A DNA stretch of 64,000 nucleotides, from assembly GCF_954871325.1 (NCBI RefSeq), contig NC_088777.1, positions 32,279,366-32,343,365 on the forward strand, in the 5' to 3' direction. Source of the stretch: Gordionus sp. m RMFG-2023 (lineage: Eukaryota > Nematomorpha > Gordioida > Chordodea > Parachordodidae). The notes beneath the pieces are model-generated. The model was not told where the DNA came from and searched no databases. It saw only the letters and a program-made list of their open reading frames with translations. The position numbers and the translations under genes were made by a program. Numbering within the stretch: the first letter of the stretch is position 1; each line of letters starts with the position of its first letter. Of the stretch, positions 24,440 to 35,885 are shown in pieces.

Positions 24440-24715
24440 TAGGAAAGAAAAAAAACAAAATCACAATATTTTTAAAATAACTTTTAGAAAAAAAACAAAA
24501 ATACAATATCTTTAAAATAACTTTTAGAAAAAAAACAAAAACACAATATCTTTAAATCCACTTTATTTTTTATTTATAATCCAAAAATAAAAAAGTAAAA
24601 ATATTTTTATATACAATATATTTTTTTATTAAAACTAAAAAAATGATTGACATTTTTATAATCTATTATTTTATTTATATTATCTTATTTCAATTTCCAA
24701 CAGCTACAACAGTGT
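24440..24715 (+). repeat. Dispersed repeat, copy B, with a 42-bp triplication
   Basis: Same repeat as 12590-12790, same orientation. The left part is a three-fold tandem of about 42 bp (AGAAAAAAAACAAAAATACA then ATATCTTTAAAATAACTTTT). The right part ends TTCCAACAGCTACAACA. It lies just upstream, in transcription sense, of the Ty3/gypsy fossil. Confidence 0.6.
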
Positions 24716-24799
24716 CTATTTAGTTGTTCATATTAAAGCTGAAAAGCCCAGATTTAAAAATGAAATGCTACTGTATTAATATTATATTACTTTATATAT

Positions 24800-27597
24800 T
24801 AATTGTCCTTTATTTATAATATTATATATATTTATCTATGTGACATGATTGCAGATGTAAGTTAATATAATATTTATATATTTAACTTTCTTTTTGTTAA
24901 ATATTTAAAAAAACGTAATATATAAATGATATTATTTTACACAAAAATCGTTTTAATGAAGATACTTCTGAAAATCCTAATTCTGACCTAATCTCTACAA
25001 GAGGTCTACATTGGGCAGGTTTTTCGCCCGTCCGCCTACGGGAATAATTTGTTTTTAACTGGTAATAATTTAATTATAATAATGAAGTAAATAGTTAGTA
25101 AACAATAAAAAAAAAATTGTAATGACAAAAAGACAATATTGAGCTTAAATAATAAAATAATGTAAAATACCGAAACCAGCAGAATTATTCAAAATCCTAT
25201 TCCTCTAATCATCAGGAGAGATCGAATTGATATAAGAATAGCTATTGCGATCCTCTACCTTAAGTAAAAGCCTTCGCGAGGTTCTCCAGAATTTTTCCTG
25301 ATTAGGTGGCCAACGTCTTGAAAAAACCTTTTAGCCAAATCACCATATGTTGTTAAAGAAGAACAGATGATTGGTATGAATATGTAATTAGAAGAATCAG
25401 CGCTGTATTTGGTGATCTTATTTTGAGCTCTGCTCAGAGCGTCCTTGTTAAAATTAGAAGGGTAGTTCGTGTCCAAACAAGAAAAATTCCATATTAGAAA
25501 CTTTCCTTGTGACCATGGAATTCGTGTAACTCCATCGGGAAAGAGACCAGAAAGCATCAATGTGGTAGAAAAACCAGCTGACCTATGTAAGAGATATAAT
25601 TTGATTGTGCCCGATTTGCTGACCGGGATTACGATTACAATGTAAAGGATGAAGCGCCATATTGTCATCATCAGTATGACATTTGCTACATTTTATATGG
25701 TAATGAAAAAGGAATGTTGAGCCTGTTACATAGGATTGTCCAATTCAAAAGATTGCTAGATGGAATAACATCTAAAAATTAATATCCCCGATCCTTGATA
25801 AGTTCAATGAATGTGGACCTAGCCATAGGTGAAAGACTCGAAATAAGGTAATCAACAGGGTTTTTCACAAGTGGTAGATCCCAATCCTTCTGTTTTACAG
25901 AGATCTGAAATATTGTTGTGGTTGTGACGGATTTTCCCCACCCCATCCTAGCTGTATTCAAATAGGGATCGTGGACTGGATGTTGCTCAATTAATCTATG
26001 TGCCTGATGGTAGCAATGAACTCACATATTGAGATCGACAGTGGGGATCTTATACCAAGTCTGCCATGTTTGGAAGTGTGGCTTGATGCCAAGCAATGTC
26101 TGAAAACTTTATATTTAAGCAACTAAGAATTACTCTTATTCTGATTTCGAATCTTATTAGATGCACCCTCTCTAAAAATAATGTGCTTGATCGTAGGGCG
26201 TAAAGAATTTTGGGGATGTTGAAGAAATTCCTAATTAAAAAAAAGGCCTTTGAGCTGAGAGACAGGGAAGAATGCGTTTTAGATTTTCAAATATATCGTC
26301 CATATCGCTAAAAAAAAAGAATTTGCTGACTCCTCACCAATGGGAGAGCCCAAATGCGATAAATTTTTCAAGGGGACATGCTAAAAGCCAAAAACGTATA
26401 ATGAAATTGAATTGATTTCACTGGTTTGGTTGATTACAAGTTCTCGACTGTCAGTGGAAGCCTTAATAATATTAACAACCTTTTCACCTCAGCAAAATTG
26501 CCGGAGATAACCCCATCATCAATATACAATAAATGTAGGGGTAGCGAGCTGTCATTTTTTATTTTAGTGATCATATCATGAATATTCAGACAAAAGGGGA
26601 TCACCCTGTTGAATACCTTCAGATGAGGTTAAAATATAATGGCCAAATACCAAATGGGGTGGTTTTTTTATAGGATGAAAAGATATAGATTGTAAAAGCT
26701 GGGAAATGTTTTATGAATTGTGAAATGATTACTTCTCTGTGAATGCTATTGTAGGCATTCCTTAAGTGATTTTAACAAGGTGTTGAGCGATTGTAGCATT
26801 CTGAACATAAATACGAGTTATATGTGCAGCCGCTTCACAACCTGAGCTCAACACCTAATTGAAGAGGAAGAAGTATGTAAGAAGCTTGGACAGAAATCCT
26901 GCTAGCTATAAGCTTGGAACATAATCTCCTATATACAGCACCAACGACAATAGGCCTGATATCACCATTTTTTTCTCAGGGCGACAGGTTTGGCTCCAAA
27001 AAGGAGGGCCCTTACGAAATCTGAGAAGTCACCATTGATGACCTTGTTGCAAAATTGAGTTATTTTATCTAATAAAGAGGTTTGACTGTTGAGGATAGGA
27101 GTAGTTAAATCCTGAGAAATAAAGGTTTGATACCTTCAAATCCAGGGGCCGCGTCCTTCTGAAAAGATCTCACTGATTTAAATGCTTCTTCCTAAGTGAA
27201 AATTGGAGAAGGGTTTTTGGTTTCACAAATCATTATGGCCTCCGGTGTATGAGGATGCTTATCTAGTAGTGTTTGGTATGACACCGCATCTACTGGAGCA
27301 AGTGTGTCAAAGGAGCTGCAAAGTCTAAGAGTAGTATTTATGTCCAGATTGTTTATTTTGTTAACGATTATTTATAATATTATATATATTTATCTTTATG
27401 ATATTGTTCACGGTTATAAGTTAATATAATAAAAAATTTATATATTTAACTTTCTTTTTGTTAAATATATAAAAAATATCATATATTTTTTTACGTCGCT
27501 TTATTTGTGCTTTAAAATCATATTATTAGAATTTTACCTTTGTTTGATTTAAAAAAGATACTTGATGATCCTAATTCTGCGCTAATCCCTAGAGCTC
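24800..27597 (-). mobile_element. Decayed RT retroelement between ~210-bp direct repeats
   Basis: The minus strand between 25200 and 27330 carries retroelement protein pieces. The flanks 24800-25007 and 27362-27597 are direct repeats of each other: TTTATAATATTATATATATT, TAAGTTAATATAATA, TATATATTTAACTTTCTTTT and GATACTT.TGA..ATCCTAATTC occur in both, in the same order. This could be a terminal repeat, a very long target-site duplication of a LINE, or a pre-existing duplication. A fragment resembling the GGCCC-rich MITE (GAGGTCTACA, about 25008-25062) lies just inside the left repeat. Confidence 0.6.
25200..27330 (-). pseudogene. Reverse transcriptase with CCHC finger and PD..D nuclease-like end
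   Basis: Reading down the minus strand, DKHPHTPEA and FQKDAAPGFEGIKP match the N-terminal part of a non-LTR-type reverse transcriptase. SSEGIQQGDPLLS is the motif before the catalytic box, and YIDDGVISG is the catalytic YxDD box. Nearer the 3' end KCSKCHTDDD...LHPLHCNR gives a C..C..H..C finger. LFPDGVTRIPWSQGKFLIW with FSCLDT then resembles the PD-X13-D pattern of restriction-like endonucleases. The assembly (RT, CCHC, PD..D) recalls the RLE class of LINEs; the family is otherwise common in marine invertebrates without a name I trust. The frame is disrupted many times, so it is an old dead copy. Confidence 0.65.
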
Positions 27598-27831
27598 TTA
27601 TTACGAATAGATTATATTAGGGCAGTAAAGTATTATAGATCCAGAAAATATACTTATTCTTTTATAAACATTTAAAATAGTTTTAAAAGGTAAACATTTA
27701 GGGCTAAAGAGTTAATTTTTAGTAGTAAAAATTGCAGTCATTTTAATCCATTTATTTTCATTAAAAATGGCCGCCAATGTTTTTAAAGCCAGAAATTTAT
27801 GATAGCAGTTATTTTACAATGGCGGCTGTTG

Positions 27832-28175
27832 TGAAATAACCAATCACATATATAATACCTAGACTGACGATTCATTCATTAAAAGTGTACATCAATGCGA
27901 ATCAGCTGGAGACGCCATCTTGGTTATACTAATCATTAGCAAAATTTTAAATGAGAGCCTAATTTATTCCTATATCTGATGATTAAAGAATTACCAGATC
28001 ATTGAGATAATAAGGAAGTAAGTTATCAATTTAATAGTAGTTTTTAACATGAGAATAATTACTATATGTGTTACCAAAATGGCGGGTCCAGCTGATTTGT
28101 CTTTTACGACGCTTAAAAATGCATTTTAATGAATGAATCGTCAGTCTAAGTATTATATATGTCATTGGAAATAAC
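27832..28175. mobile_element. Palindromic MITE
   Basis: About 100-bp inverted arms: CATATATAATACCTAGACTG on the left pairs with CAGTCTAAGTATTATATATG on the right. GACGATTCATTCATTAAAA, AATCAGCTGGA and CGCCAT.TTGGT also pair. The centre is about 130 bp of unique AT-rich sequence. No coding frame. Confidence 0.75.
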
Positions 28176-28959
28176 TGTCCCTGGTAAATTGACAGAAATC
28201 GAAAATTAACAGTCAATTACCAACGGTACACTACACCCCATCAATTGACCCTTATCCGGCGGATATTTAGAATATAAATGATAGAATAATTATTTATAAA
28301 TTTCTAACCAAGGCGAGTGTCTATAGGAAAAAATATTTGCTCAAGGCGAATTCCCATCTAAAATCTATATCCGCCTACTTAAACCCAAATCATAACCCCC
28401 CACCCCCTAAAAATTTTTTAGAAGCAAATTACTACAACTTCCTCCAATTCATGTTAACGCTACTTCAAATACAGCCTATTCCTATTCCAAAATTGAGAAG
28501 TATTTTTATAGTTAAAGAGAATTCACATGTATATTATTTATTTTTCTAAAAATTTATATAAAACACTATCTCGAGTTTTTTTTGTAATACAAAGTAAAAG
28601 GTTAATCAATATGAACACACCATTTGAAATAAATATTTGGATGCCATACAAATTTCATAGGTACAACTACTCATTTATATAATGGTCAGATTGAGCTGTC
28701 AATGCTGTGCTGTCAGATTTGGCAGATGTATTTTTTATTTTACTTATTATTACTTTAGTTTATTCATTTTATGGATTTGGATAAAACCCATATTTTTTTC
28801 CCGTTTCCCTTACTTTCATATAAAAACCTTTCATATAAAAAATTGCGACTGAGAATAATTGCGACTTTTTTTTTATGATTGGTTGTGATAATTGCGACTT
28901 TATACCCATTGGTTATAAAAAATTTATATTTATAATATATATTTGAAAAATCGTGATTT

Positions 28960-28984
28960 TTGGAAAGCCTCTATGGCCTAGTAG
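28960..28984 (+). repeat. tRNA-derived SINE, 5' piece (split by hAT)
   Basis: GCCTCTATGG followed by CCTAGTAG is the first part of a tRNA-like head. The rest resumes at 34790 after the hAT element, with CCTAGTAG repeated as the target duplication. Put together, the head has a pol III A box (TGGCCTAGTAGG). Confidence 0.7.
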
Positions 28985-29158
28985 CAGGGGTGGCGGACGG
29001 CATTTTTTATAGCGGCCTCATTTATATGGGGGCTTCGCCTCCATACTTCCATTTTGCGGGCCTTCGGCCCGCTTTTGCCTGGTCTTCGACCGGGTTCCCT
29101 TAAATAGCTTTTTTGATTTACATGATTTTTATTACTTCTTACTTTTTGATAATAAGTT

Positions 29159-29608
29159 TGTCACAACGACAATTTGTCATTGTGCATCAAAACCTAAATA
29201 TAAAAATAGAAAACAAATATATATATAAAAAGGAAATTAATAATAATTAGGAATCACGAAATCATAAAATCAACTTTAATTCTTTATTCAAAATTATAAT
29301 AGTAAAAATCATAAAAAAATAAAATAAAATTAAAAAATTAAAAGTAAATTTTAGTTAAAATAATAATCCCCCTTTTCGCATCATAATTTCTCCATTATAT
29401 ATCCTTTTTCTTTAATCAACATTTACATAGTCTCACTAGCGAAGAATAAAAAGTTCTACATCCCACTTGTTAAAACTGTTAAAGTATGAAAAAATCTACA
29501 AATCTCACGCGTTTTTTTCTCATTTACATAGACGGGGATATTTTAATAAAACATTCTTTTTGTTTACGATTTGCATAATGCATTTTTTTGTAAAGTAAAA
29601 CTGCAACA
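29159..29608 (-). repeat. LTR, left copy
   Basis: Begins TGTCACAACGAC and ends CTGCAACA on the plus strand. Nearly identical to 31537-31987. Preceded by AAGTT. Confidence 0.9.
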
Positions 29609-31536
29609 CCCTTCCACTTAAGTTAGACCCACCAATCTGCGAATAATCCATCTTCTTTCGATCTCGACTTATTCTTCTTAATTTTTGCTGTCTTCTAAGT
29701 TCTAACGAAGGCTTTGTCGCTTGAAATTTTTGAATTCTATCTGTCGCTTGTCACCCTGGGAAACGATCAGCTTTTTATCTCTGTAGGCCACTGACGAACT
29801 TGATAAAGGCTTGTTTTCCCCGATCCACGCTTGATGCACGATTATCGATGCCATCCAGTTTCATCGTAACTTGTTTTCTATCATTCTCTTGTAATCCACG
29901 ATTAGCCTTTTATCTCGATAAACGATTGGTCTGCGATAAACGATGGTTTTCACGAATTCTTGTTCCTATGATTGTTGATTTTCGTATCTTAGACTAAAGT
30001 CTCGGTAATAATTGGCTATTATTGGTCCGCGATTAACGATTGCAGCATAACGTCTTGACCATCTTATCAATTCGCTTGTTTTCTACTTTTTCTTGTAATT
30101 GATTGGTTGCTGCCTCTAATTCTTGTAATCGTATCTATCTTTTAGACTTCCGGGTCTTCTACGACAGTCTGCCTTTGCTGAGATATCGACTTTATCTTAA
30201 GGTTTCAGGTAATCACATCTAATCTACTTCTACCTAAAATAATCTATTTAAATAACTTCTGACATATTTTATCACTTTTTATATTTATTCTACAACATAA
30301 ACTATCTAATCATATACTAATAAAATATATACATATACCAACTTTATCCTAATGTCTACATTTATCTCCTCTAAACTAATTCTGCCTTTAATAAATGGTG
30401 TAAATTATACTAAATCTTAAATTTATAATACGTAGCAAAAATATCTATAATAAATTATATAAATATATCAAATTCTATCACCCCTTTCCCCTTAATGAAG
30501 CCTAGACCCATATTTCCATTGAAAAATATACTTGTACTCATCCTTTAGCTATTGATCCTATCTTCTTTTCAGCCATGTCTATCCTAAATTTATATCTAAA
30601 AATACTATTCTACTATATATCAAAATCTTTCTTTTACTCAAGTTTTTTTTTTAAAAAAAAAACTGCTGAAATATATAAATCTCTTTTCATACATACGTTG
30701 TTGAGAAATCAATGACATCTAATCATATAAGTTTTCATACTTACGTTTATGAACAACCTCTTAACTCTAATCACTATGGTTTTCACCCCACGTCTTTGAA
30801 GAACTTATGAAATCTAATCATTATAATTTTTCGCACAACCGTTGTTGAAAACTGATATGTATATTTCTAAAGCATGTTTTTCCTTTTGTATTATTAGAAT
30901 AATATTGTATGATTCTTCTTAAATCTTATTCATGATTCAAAATAAAAATCCGATCTCAAATTGAGCTCGATTGCGGCATAAATTTTCTAATGACGAAAAG
31001 CCGATTCTCTCTATGAAGATTTTTTGGTTAATCTACAACCTAATATACTAATTCACATTAATCCTTGAGGCTGTTTTATCTCTCGCAGCCCTTAAAATAA
31101 AAGTTAAACGTAAATCTTCAATAAGAATTTAATCAACTATTTCCTAACAATAAAGTTATATTATAATCTTATTCACCGAATTTTTTAATTATTATATCTC
31201 AGCAACCTATTAGTTAAATATTAACTTTCGCAATTTATGCTTCTATTTCTTTGTCAAAGTTATTTCTAGTGATCCCTTGATAATAATTCTAAAATCTAAA
31301 ATATCATAGTCTTTATTAGTTTCAAAACCTTTGTCTTTAATTTTAGATTTTATATTCCTACATAAACATAATCTTAACCACATAATTTTTCCCTTTCATC
31401 TTTATTTACATATTTTTCTTACGTTCTTCTGGAATTTTTTTTTTTTTGTATTAGAATACAGTTTGACACATCTCCTTGTTGCCGGTCACAGACTGAAGGT
31501 TATTAAGGGCCGGTCTCCTCCGCTCTTCGGCACCAC

Positions 31537-31987
31537 TGTCACAACGACAAGATTGTCATTGTGCATCAAAACCTAAATATAAAAATAGAAAACAAATATA
31601 TATATAAAAAGGAAATTAATAATAATTAGGAATCACGAAATCATAAAATCAACTTTAATTCTTTATTCAAAATTATAATAGTAAACATCATAAAAAAATA
31701 AAATAAAATTAAAAAATTAAAAGTAAATTTTAGTTAAAATAATAATCCCCCTTTTCGCATCATAATTTCTCCATTATATATCCTTTTTCTTTAATCAACA
31801 TTTACATAGTCTCACTAGCGAAGAATAAAAAGTTCTACATCCCACTTGTTAAAACTGTTAAAGTATGAAAAAATCTACAAATCTCACGCGTTTTTTTCTC
31901 ATTTACATAGACGGGGATATTTTAATAAAACATTCTTTTTGTTTACGATTTGCATAATGCATTTTTTTGTAAAGTAAAACTGCAACA
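31537..31987 (-). repeat. LTR, right copy
   Basis: Same sequence as 29159-29608 apart from a few differences. Followed by AAGTT at 31988-31992. Confidence 0.9.
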
Positions 31988-32034
31988 AAGTTAAAACGTT
32001 TTACATTTTTAATAAAAAAATGGATAGTATTATA

Positions 32035-32869
32035 CAGGGATCCAAACCGAAACGATTATCGGATCGGGTTCAGGTTCGGATAAAAATAACGGTTCAAGGT
32101 TCAGGTTCGGTTAGCAAAAAATAAAAATATCGGTTCGGTCGAACCTCTAAAAACCGGTTTGAACACTTTTGTATTCAAACCTACATTAGGATTATGTATA
32201 AGGAAAAAAAATTTTTTATTTCATAATTAAAATAAAAACCTTCATTTTTATTAATTGCACATTATAAAATAATATTTAATTTATAAATATAACAAATAAA
32301 TATATCAATGATTAATTTTAATATAAACAATTACTTAAAAAATTTTTATTAAGCCGCACAATTAATATATTCTCAAAATTCGTCTCACTCAAATTACATC
32401 TATAATGAGATAATATTTTAAAAAATATCTTTCCACACTAACTTGGGTAGCTGGCATTGCCAGTATGATATCAGATTTGATGTGTCATTTATAATACTAT
32501 ATGTAAATAATTTATATATTAGATTTAACTTTTAGGCATTATAATTTATAAGCTTAAAATATTTAAAAAATGTTGTAAAATGGCAATATACTAAAGTTTA
32601 TAAAAATTATGACTGACATTTATCAATCAAATGTGATTGATAATAATTTTTAAAACAATTTGAATATAATTAAAATTTAACAATATACTACTAGTAATAA
32701 CTTACACATTATTTTATAAGCATAAAATTATGAGACTCGAACCGGTTCAGAAGCATTTTAGCGGTTCGGTTCAGGTTCGGCTAGAAACTTTTTTAGAGGT
32801 TTAGGTTCGATAAAAAATACCGGGTTTTAGCGGTGTCAGAGTTCGGTTCATGTTCGGTTTGGATCTCTG
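32035..32869. mobile_element. hAT-like MITE rich in GGTTCGG words
   Basis: The ends CAGGGATCCAAACCGAA and TTCGGTTTGGATCTCTG are inverted repeats with one mismatch. The subterminal regions hold many copies of GGTTCGG, GGTTCAGG and CCGGTT in both halves, and the middle is plain AT-rich sequence with no frame. The flanking 8-mers GTATTATA and GTTATACT match only partly. It sits within the larger hAT element. Confidence 0.75.
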
Positions 32870-33249
32870 GTTATACTATAATCATATATTTTATTTTAAA
32901 AAAATGCACATCTAAAATCATATTCAAATAATATTCATTGAAAAAATATATTTTATATTAGATTTACAACGATATTGCACTATAAAATCAAATCATACAT
33001 CACATGTTAAATATAAAAAAAAGCATACTCAATATATTAAATCAATTACTTATAAATATAAAATTATTGCAGTTATACAATATTACAGAGAATAAAATTG
33101 CTGCACTTTTATAAAATCAGGCACCAAAATAATATTAATAAGATTCTAATAAAAGAATTAAGAAAGTATATTATTTTTACGTTAATAAATTCATTAACTT
33201 TGATCCTTTGCGCAAATATACAGGAATATCTTCTAGTTCAATCTACGCT

Positions 33250-34090
33250 AATAGTTCTCGTTCAACTGATATTATTAAAAACGCTTATAATTTTTCTTGG
33301 TCAATATTAGATCTCAACTTATTTTTATAATTTTTAATTTACTAAATGCTTTCTCGCAATTAACCTTCGTAAATGATAAAATTAAAATGTATTCATATGC
33401 CAAAAATAAATTAGTGCCATTTGTATGCATATTGTATCTTTTAAGAATTTCATACACGCATATTAAACACTTGTTACATTTATATCACACTCTGATTTAT
33501 TATCATATTGTAATATTTCATCTTCTTCATTTGACTCCTCACTTGTACATGCTATATAATCCCTCCGTTTCATTTAATTCTGCTACCAAATCTTTGAATA
33601 AACTGGAAAATGAACATAATTCGTTACAAAATTTAACACTCAATATATATGCCAATTGTGCCAGATTTTCCAAGGCCTTTTCAGAAATACCTTTATTATT
33701 TATTTCTTCAAAATGTCTTGGATGCAAATATCGCACATTCAAGATAAGCTCTCAATTCGCAGAAAGCAGTTCGACAAGCTGTTTATAATTTTATCAGTTA
33801 TAGGAAGAAATATTTTGAACCTATAAAGGTCAATCGATTCTTGAGGACGTTCATCTTGGCATTTGTCACTATATATTCTCTTCGCTCGTCCTATTAGATC
33901 TTTTTACAGAGCATTTTGTAGTCAGATACTCCCCGGGAGCTATAAATATGAAAATGTTTCATTTAAATTAGCATTCATTTTATTGCTTTATTTTGAATTG
34001 ATGTAATAATCGATGATACAGAAGATTTAGCATCTTCTTTCATTTTCCATGCTGACAAAGTACCTAATTTTTTAGTTTGAAGATATAACA
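33250..34090 (-). pseudogene. hAT transposase remnant of the 5.8-kb element
   Basis: Minus-strand pieces, in order, are LGTLSAWKMKEDA, DERPQESIDLYRFKIFLPIT (the hAT linker before the C-terminal region), then LHPRHFEEI and GISEKALENLAQLA. Near 33360 comes VNCEKAFSKLKIIK, which matches the hAT dimerisation signature usually reading '.CERSFSKLK.IK'. The pieces lie in different frames with stops between them. The catalytic first half is missing. Orientation and position fit the transposase of the element whose ends lie at 28985 and 34789. Confidence 0.55.
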
Positions 34091-34789
34091 GTGGCCCCAC
34101 TATTTTAAAAATTTTCAAATATATTATAGATGTACTTAGAGTCTTTCAAGTTTTTGTCTCAAATTTATGTATTATAAATTAAAGTGCCTTTATCGTTATT
34201 GGGAGCAAGCTCTCTTTACCATATATCCATCTAAGTGCTTTTTCACGTGACTACCACCTTATCTCACCTATTTTTTGCACAGCCTTCTCAATTTATTTTG
34301 GCCAGATAAATTATTCTGTTTCACCCAAGCATCCATCCTTTTATATGATTCACCGACCTGATTTTATTTGATATCAATGAATTAAGAACAAGAAATGTAT
34401 TATTTCTACAATAAATCAATGTATAAAAATAAATATAATAAATTAATCAAAACTTAGCTTTCACTCTACTCAAACAGCGTTTTCACTTCATTTGAAAAAA
34501 AAGAAAGAAAAGAACGTGGTAATGATGTGTAGCGTCATGCAACGTTATTGATATATGCATTAAAATATAGTAAACGACATGACAATTCTCAAGGAATGAT
34601 GTGATATTCAAATCATAGAGATATCATTAAAAATAAATATGATATGAGAAAATAATGTGAACATAATAATAATTTTTTTCTAATCGGGGTCTATTTTGAT
34701 ATTTTCCTCTGATCGGCCTCAAAAATTCACATTTTCTCTCGGCCTCGTGGGCAAAATGCCCACCGGGTCTTATGGCCAGTCCGCCCCTG

Positions 34790-34935
34790 CCTAGTAGGCA
34801 AGAGCTTGGCTTACTTATCCCATGGTCCCGGGTTCGAATCCCTGGAATAGTCATGTTTTTTTTCTTATTCTAACTTGGTGGTTCCATCCTTGGGGGGATA
34901 ATATATAGGAGGCCGGACTCGACCACGTGATTCCG
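34790..34935 (+). repeat. tRNA-derived SINE, main piece with pol III B box
   Basis: After the duplicated CCTAGTAG the sequence reads GCAAGAGCTTGGCTTACTTA and then GTCCCGGGTTCGAATCCCTG. GGTTCGAATCC (34831-34841) is a perfect pol III B box. The acceptor arm does not pair well and the head is followed by a T run and a body (GGTGGTTCCATCC, GGAGGCCGGACTCGACC), so this is a SINE rather than a working tRNA gene. The hAT insertion falls within its A box. Confidence 0.65.
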
Positions 34936-35194
34936 TATTAATATATTAAATAATAAGAGTTTTATTACATTTTAATAAATTTTGGTCGGTATTTAGCAAA
35001 TTAGGTTGGTATTTAGAATATTTCCATACATTCACTAAAGTCGCAATTATTTTGGGAGGGCCTCCTTTGATCGTATTATTTTGATCGTAAAATGGTACCT
35101 TTGTCCATTTCAGGTAAAAATGTCGATTTTTTAATTCATATGAATTTATATGCACGTAATTTTTCTAATTCTTTATATCAGATTAATGTAGTAA

Positions 35195-35885
35195 TGTATA
35201 CCTATTAACAAACATATATCAATGTATTATTTATTAGATAATGAAGAGCTACTGATTTTGAATGCCTTTAATTGATGGAAATAGAAGCAACTATAAATAT
35301 GATTACAACGTATACCTATTAATAAACATATATCAATGTATTATTTATTAGATAATGAAGAGCTACTGATTTTGAATGCCTTTAATTGATGGAAATAGAA
35401 GCAACTATAAATATGATTACAATGTATACCTATTAATAGACTGATAAAAATGATTAAAATTTATTATTTATTAAATAATGAAGAAAGAAAAGCTACTGAT
35501 TTTGAACTCCTTAAATAATGGAAATATTTTTCTAATTCTTTATATCAGATTAGTGTAATAATGTATACCTATTAATAAACATCAATTATTTATTAGATAA
35601 TAAAGAAAGAAGAGCTACTGATTTTGAACTCCTTAAATAATGGAAATAGAAGCAACTGATCTATATGATTAAAATTTATTATTTATTAGATAATGAAGAA
35701 AGAAGAGCTACTGATTTTGAACTCCTTTAAATAATGGAAATAGAAGCAACTGATAAATATGATTAAAATTTATTATTTATTAGATAATGAAGAAAGAAGA
35801 GCTACTGATTTTAAACTCCTTTAAATAATGGAAATAGAAGCAACTGATAAATATGATTACAATTTATTATTTATTAGATAATTAT
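35195..35885 (+). repeat. Minisatellite, about seven units of 85-115 bp
   Basis: The phrase TTATTTATTAGATAATGAAG, then AGCTACTGATTTTGAA and TGGAAATAGAAGCAACT, recurs with variation. The first two units are nearly identical (113 bp). Later ones are shorter and carry GAAGAAAGAAGAGCTACTG. No consistent reading frame is kept across units. Confidence 0.8.

Larger units (their letters stand above)
29154..31992 (-). mobile_element. Compact LTR element fossil, no pol recognised
   Basis: Two near-identical direct repeats of 450 and 451 bp (29159-29608, 31537-31987) start TGT and end ACA, and a perfect 5-bp duplication AAGTT flanks the whole. Next to the right-hand LTR, reading on the minus strand, TGGTGCCGAAGAGCGG looks like a tRNA primer-binding site. 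Next to the left-hand LTR, AAGTGGAAGGG looks like a polypurine tract, so the element reads on the minus strand. The 1.9-kb interior holds no recognisable gag or pol and no long frame. Total length is about 2.83 kb, which fits a non-autonomous LTR element. The LTRs differ at only a few positions, so the insertion is recent. Confidence 0.88.
28985..34789 (-). mobile_element. 5.8-kb hAT transposon with 8-bp TSD, carrying nested insertions
   Basis: The left end CAGGGGTGGCGGAC and the right end GTCCGCCCCTG are inverted repeats of the common hAT form (CAGGGGCGGAC). They are flanked by the perfect 8-bp duplication CCTAGTAG (28977-28984 and 34790-34797). Transposase remnants are on the minus strand at about 33250-34090. 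Inside the element are a later LTR element (29159-31987) and a hAT-like MITE (32035-32869). The left part has a GC-rich hairpin-prone stretch near 29025-29100 (GGGGGCTTCGCCTCC, GCGGGCCTTCGGCCCGC). Confidence 0.88.

Noticed and set aside
34627-34854. 75-codon minus frame (MTIPGIRTRDHGISKP)
   Set aside because: This peptide is the usual translation of a tRNA-like B box and hAT tip. It spans the SINE head and the hAT end, so it is not a gene.
34790-34862. Functional tRNA gene
   Set aside because: The A and B boxes are good but the acceptor stem does not pair, the head is split by a hAT insertion and a SINE body follows.
35195-35885. A second exon array like the one at 37.6 kb
   Set aside because: TTTATTAG-type acceptors recur, but unit length varies, no donor is constant and no common frame stays open.
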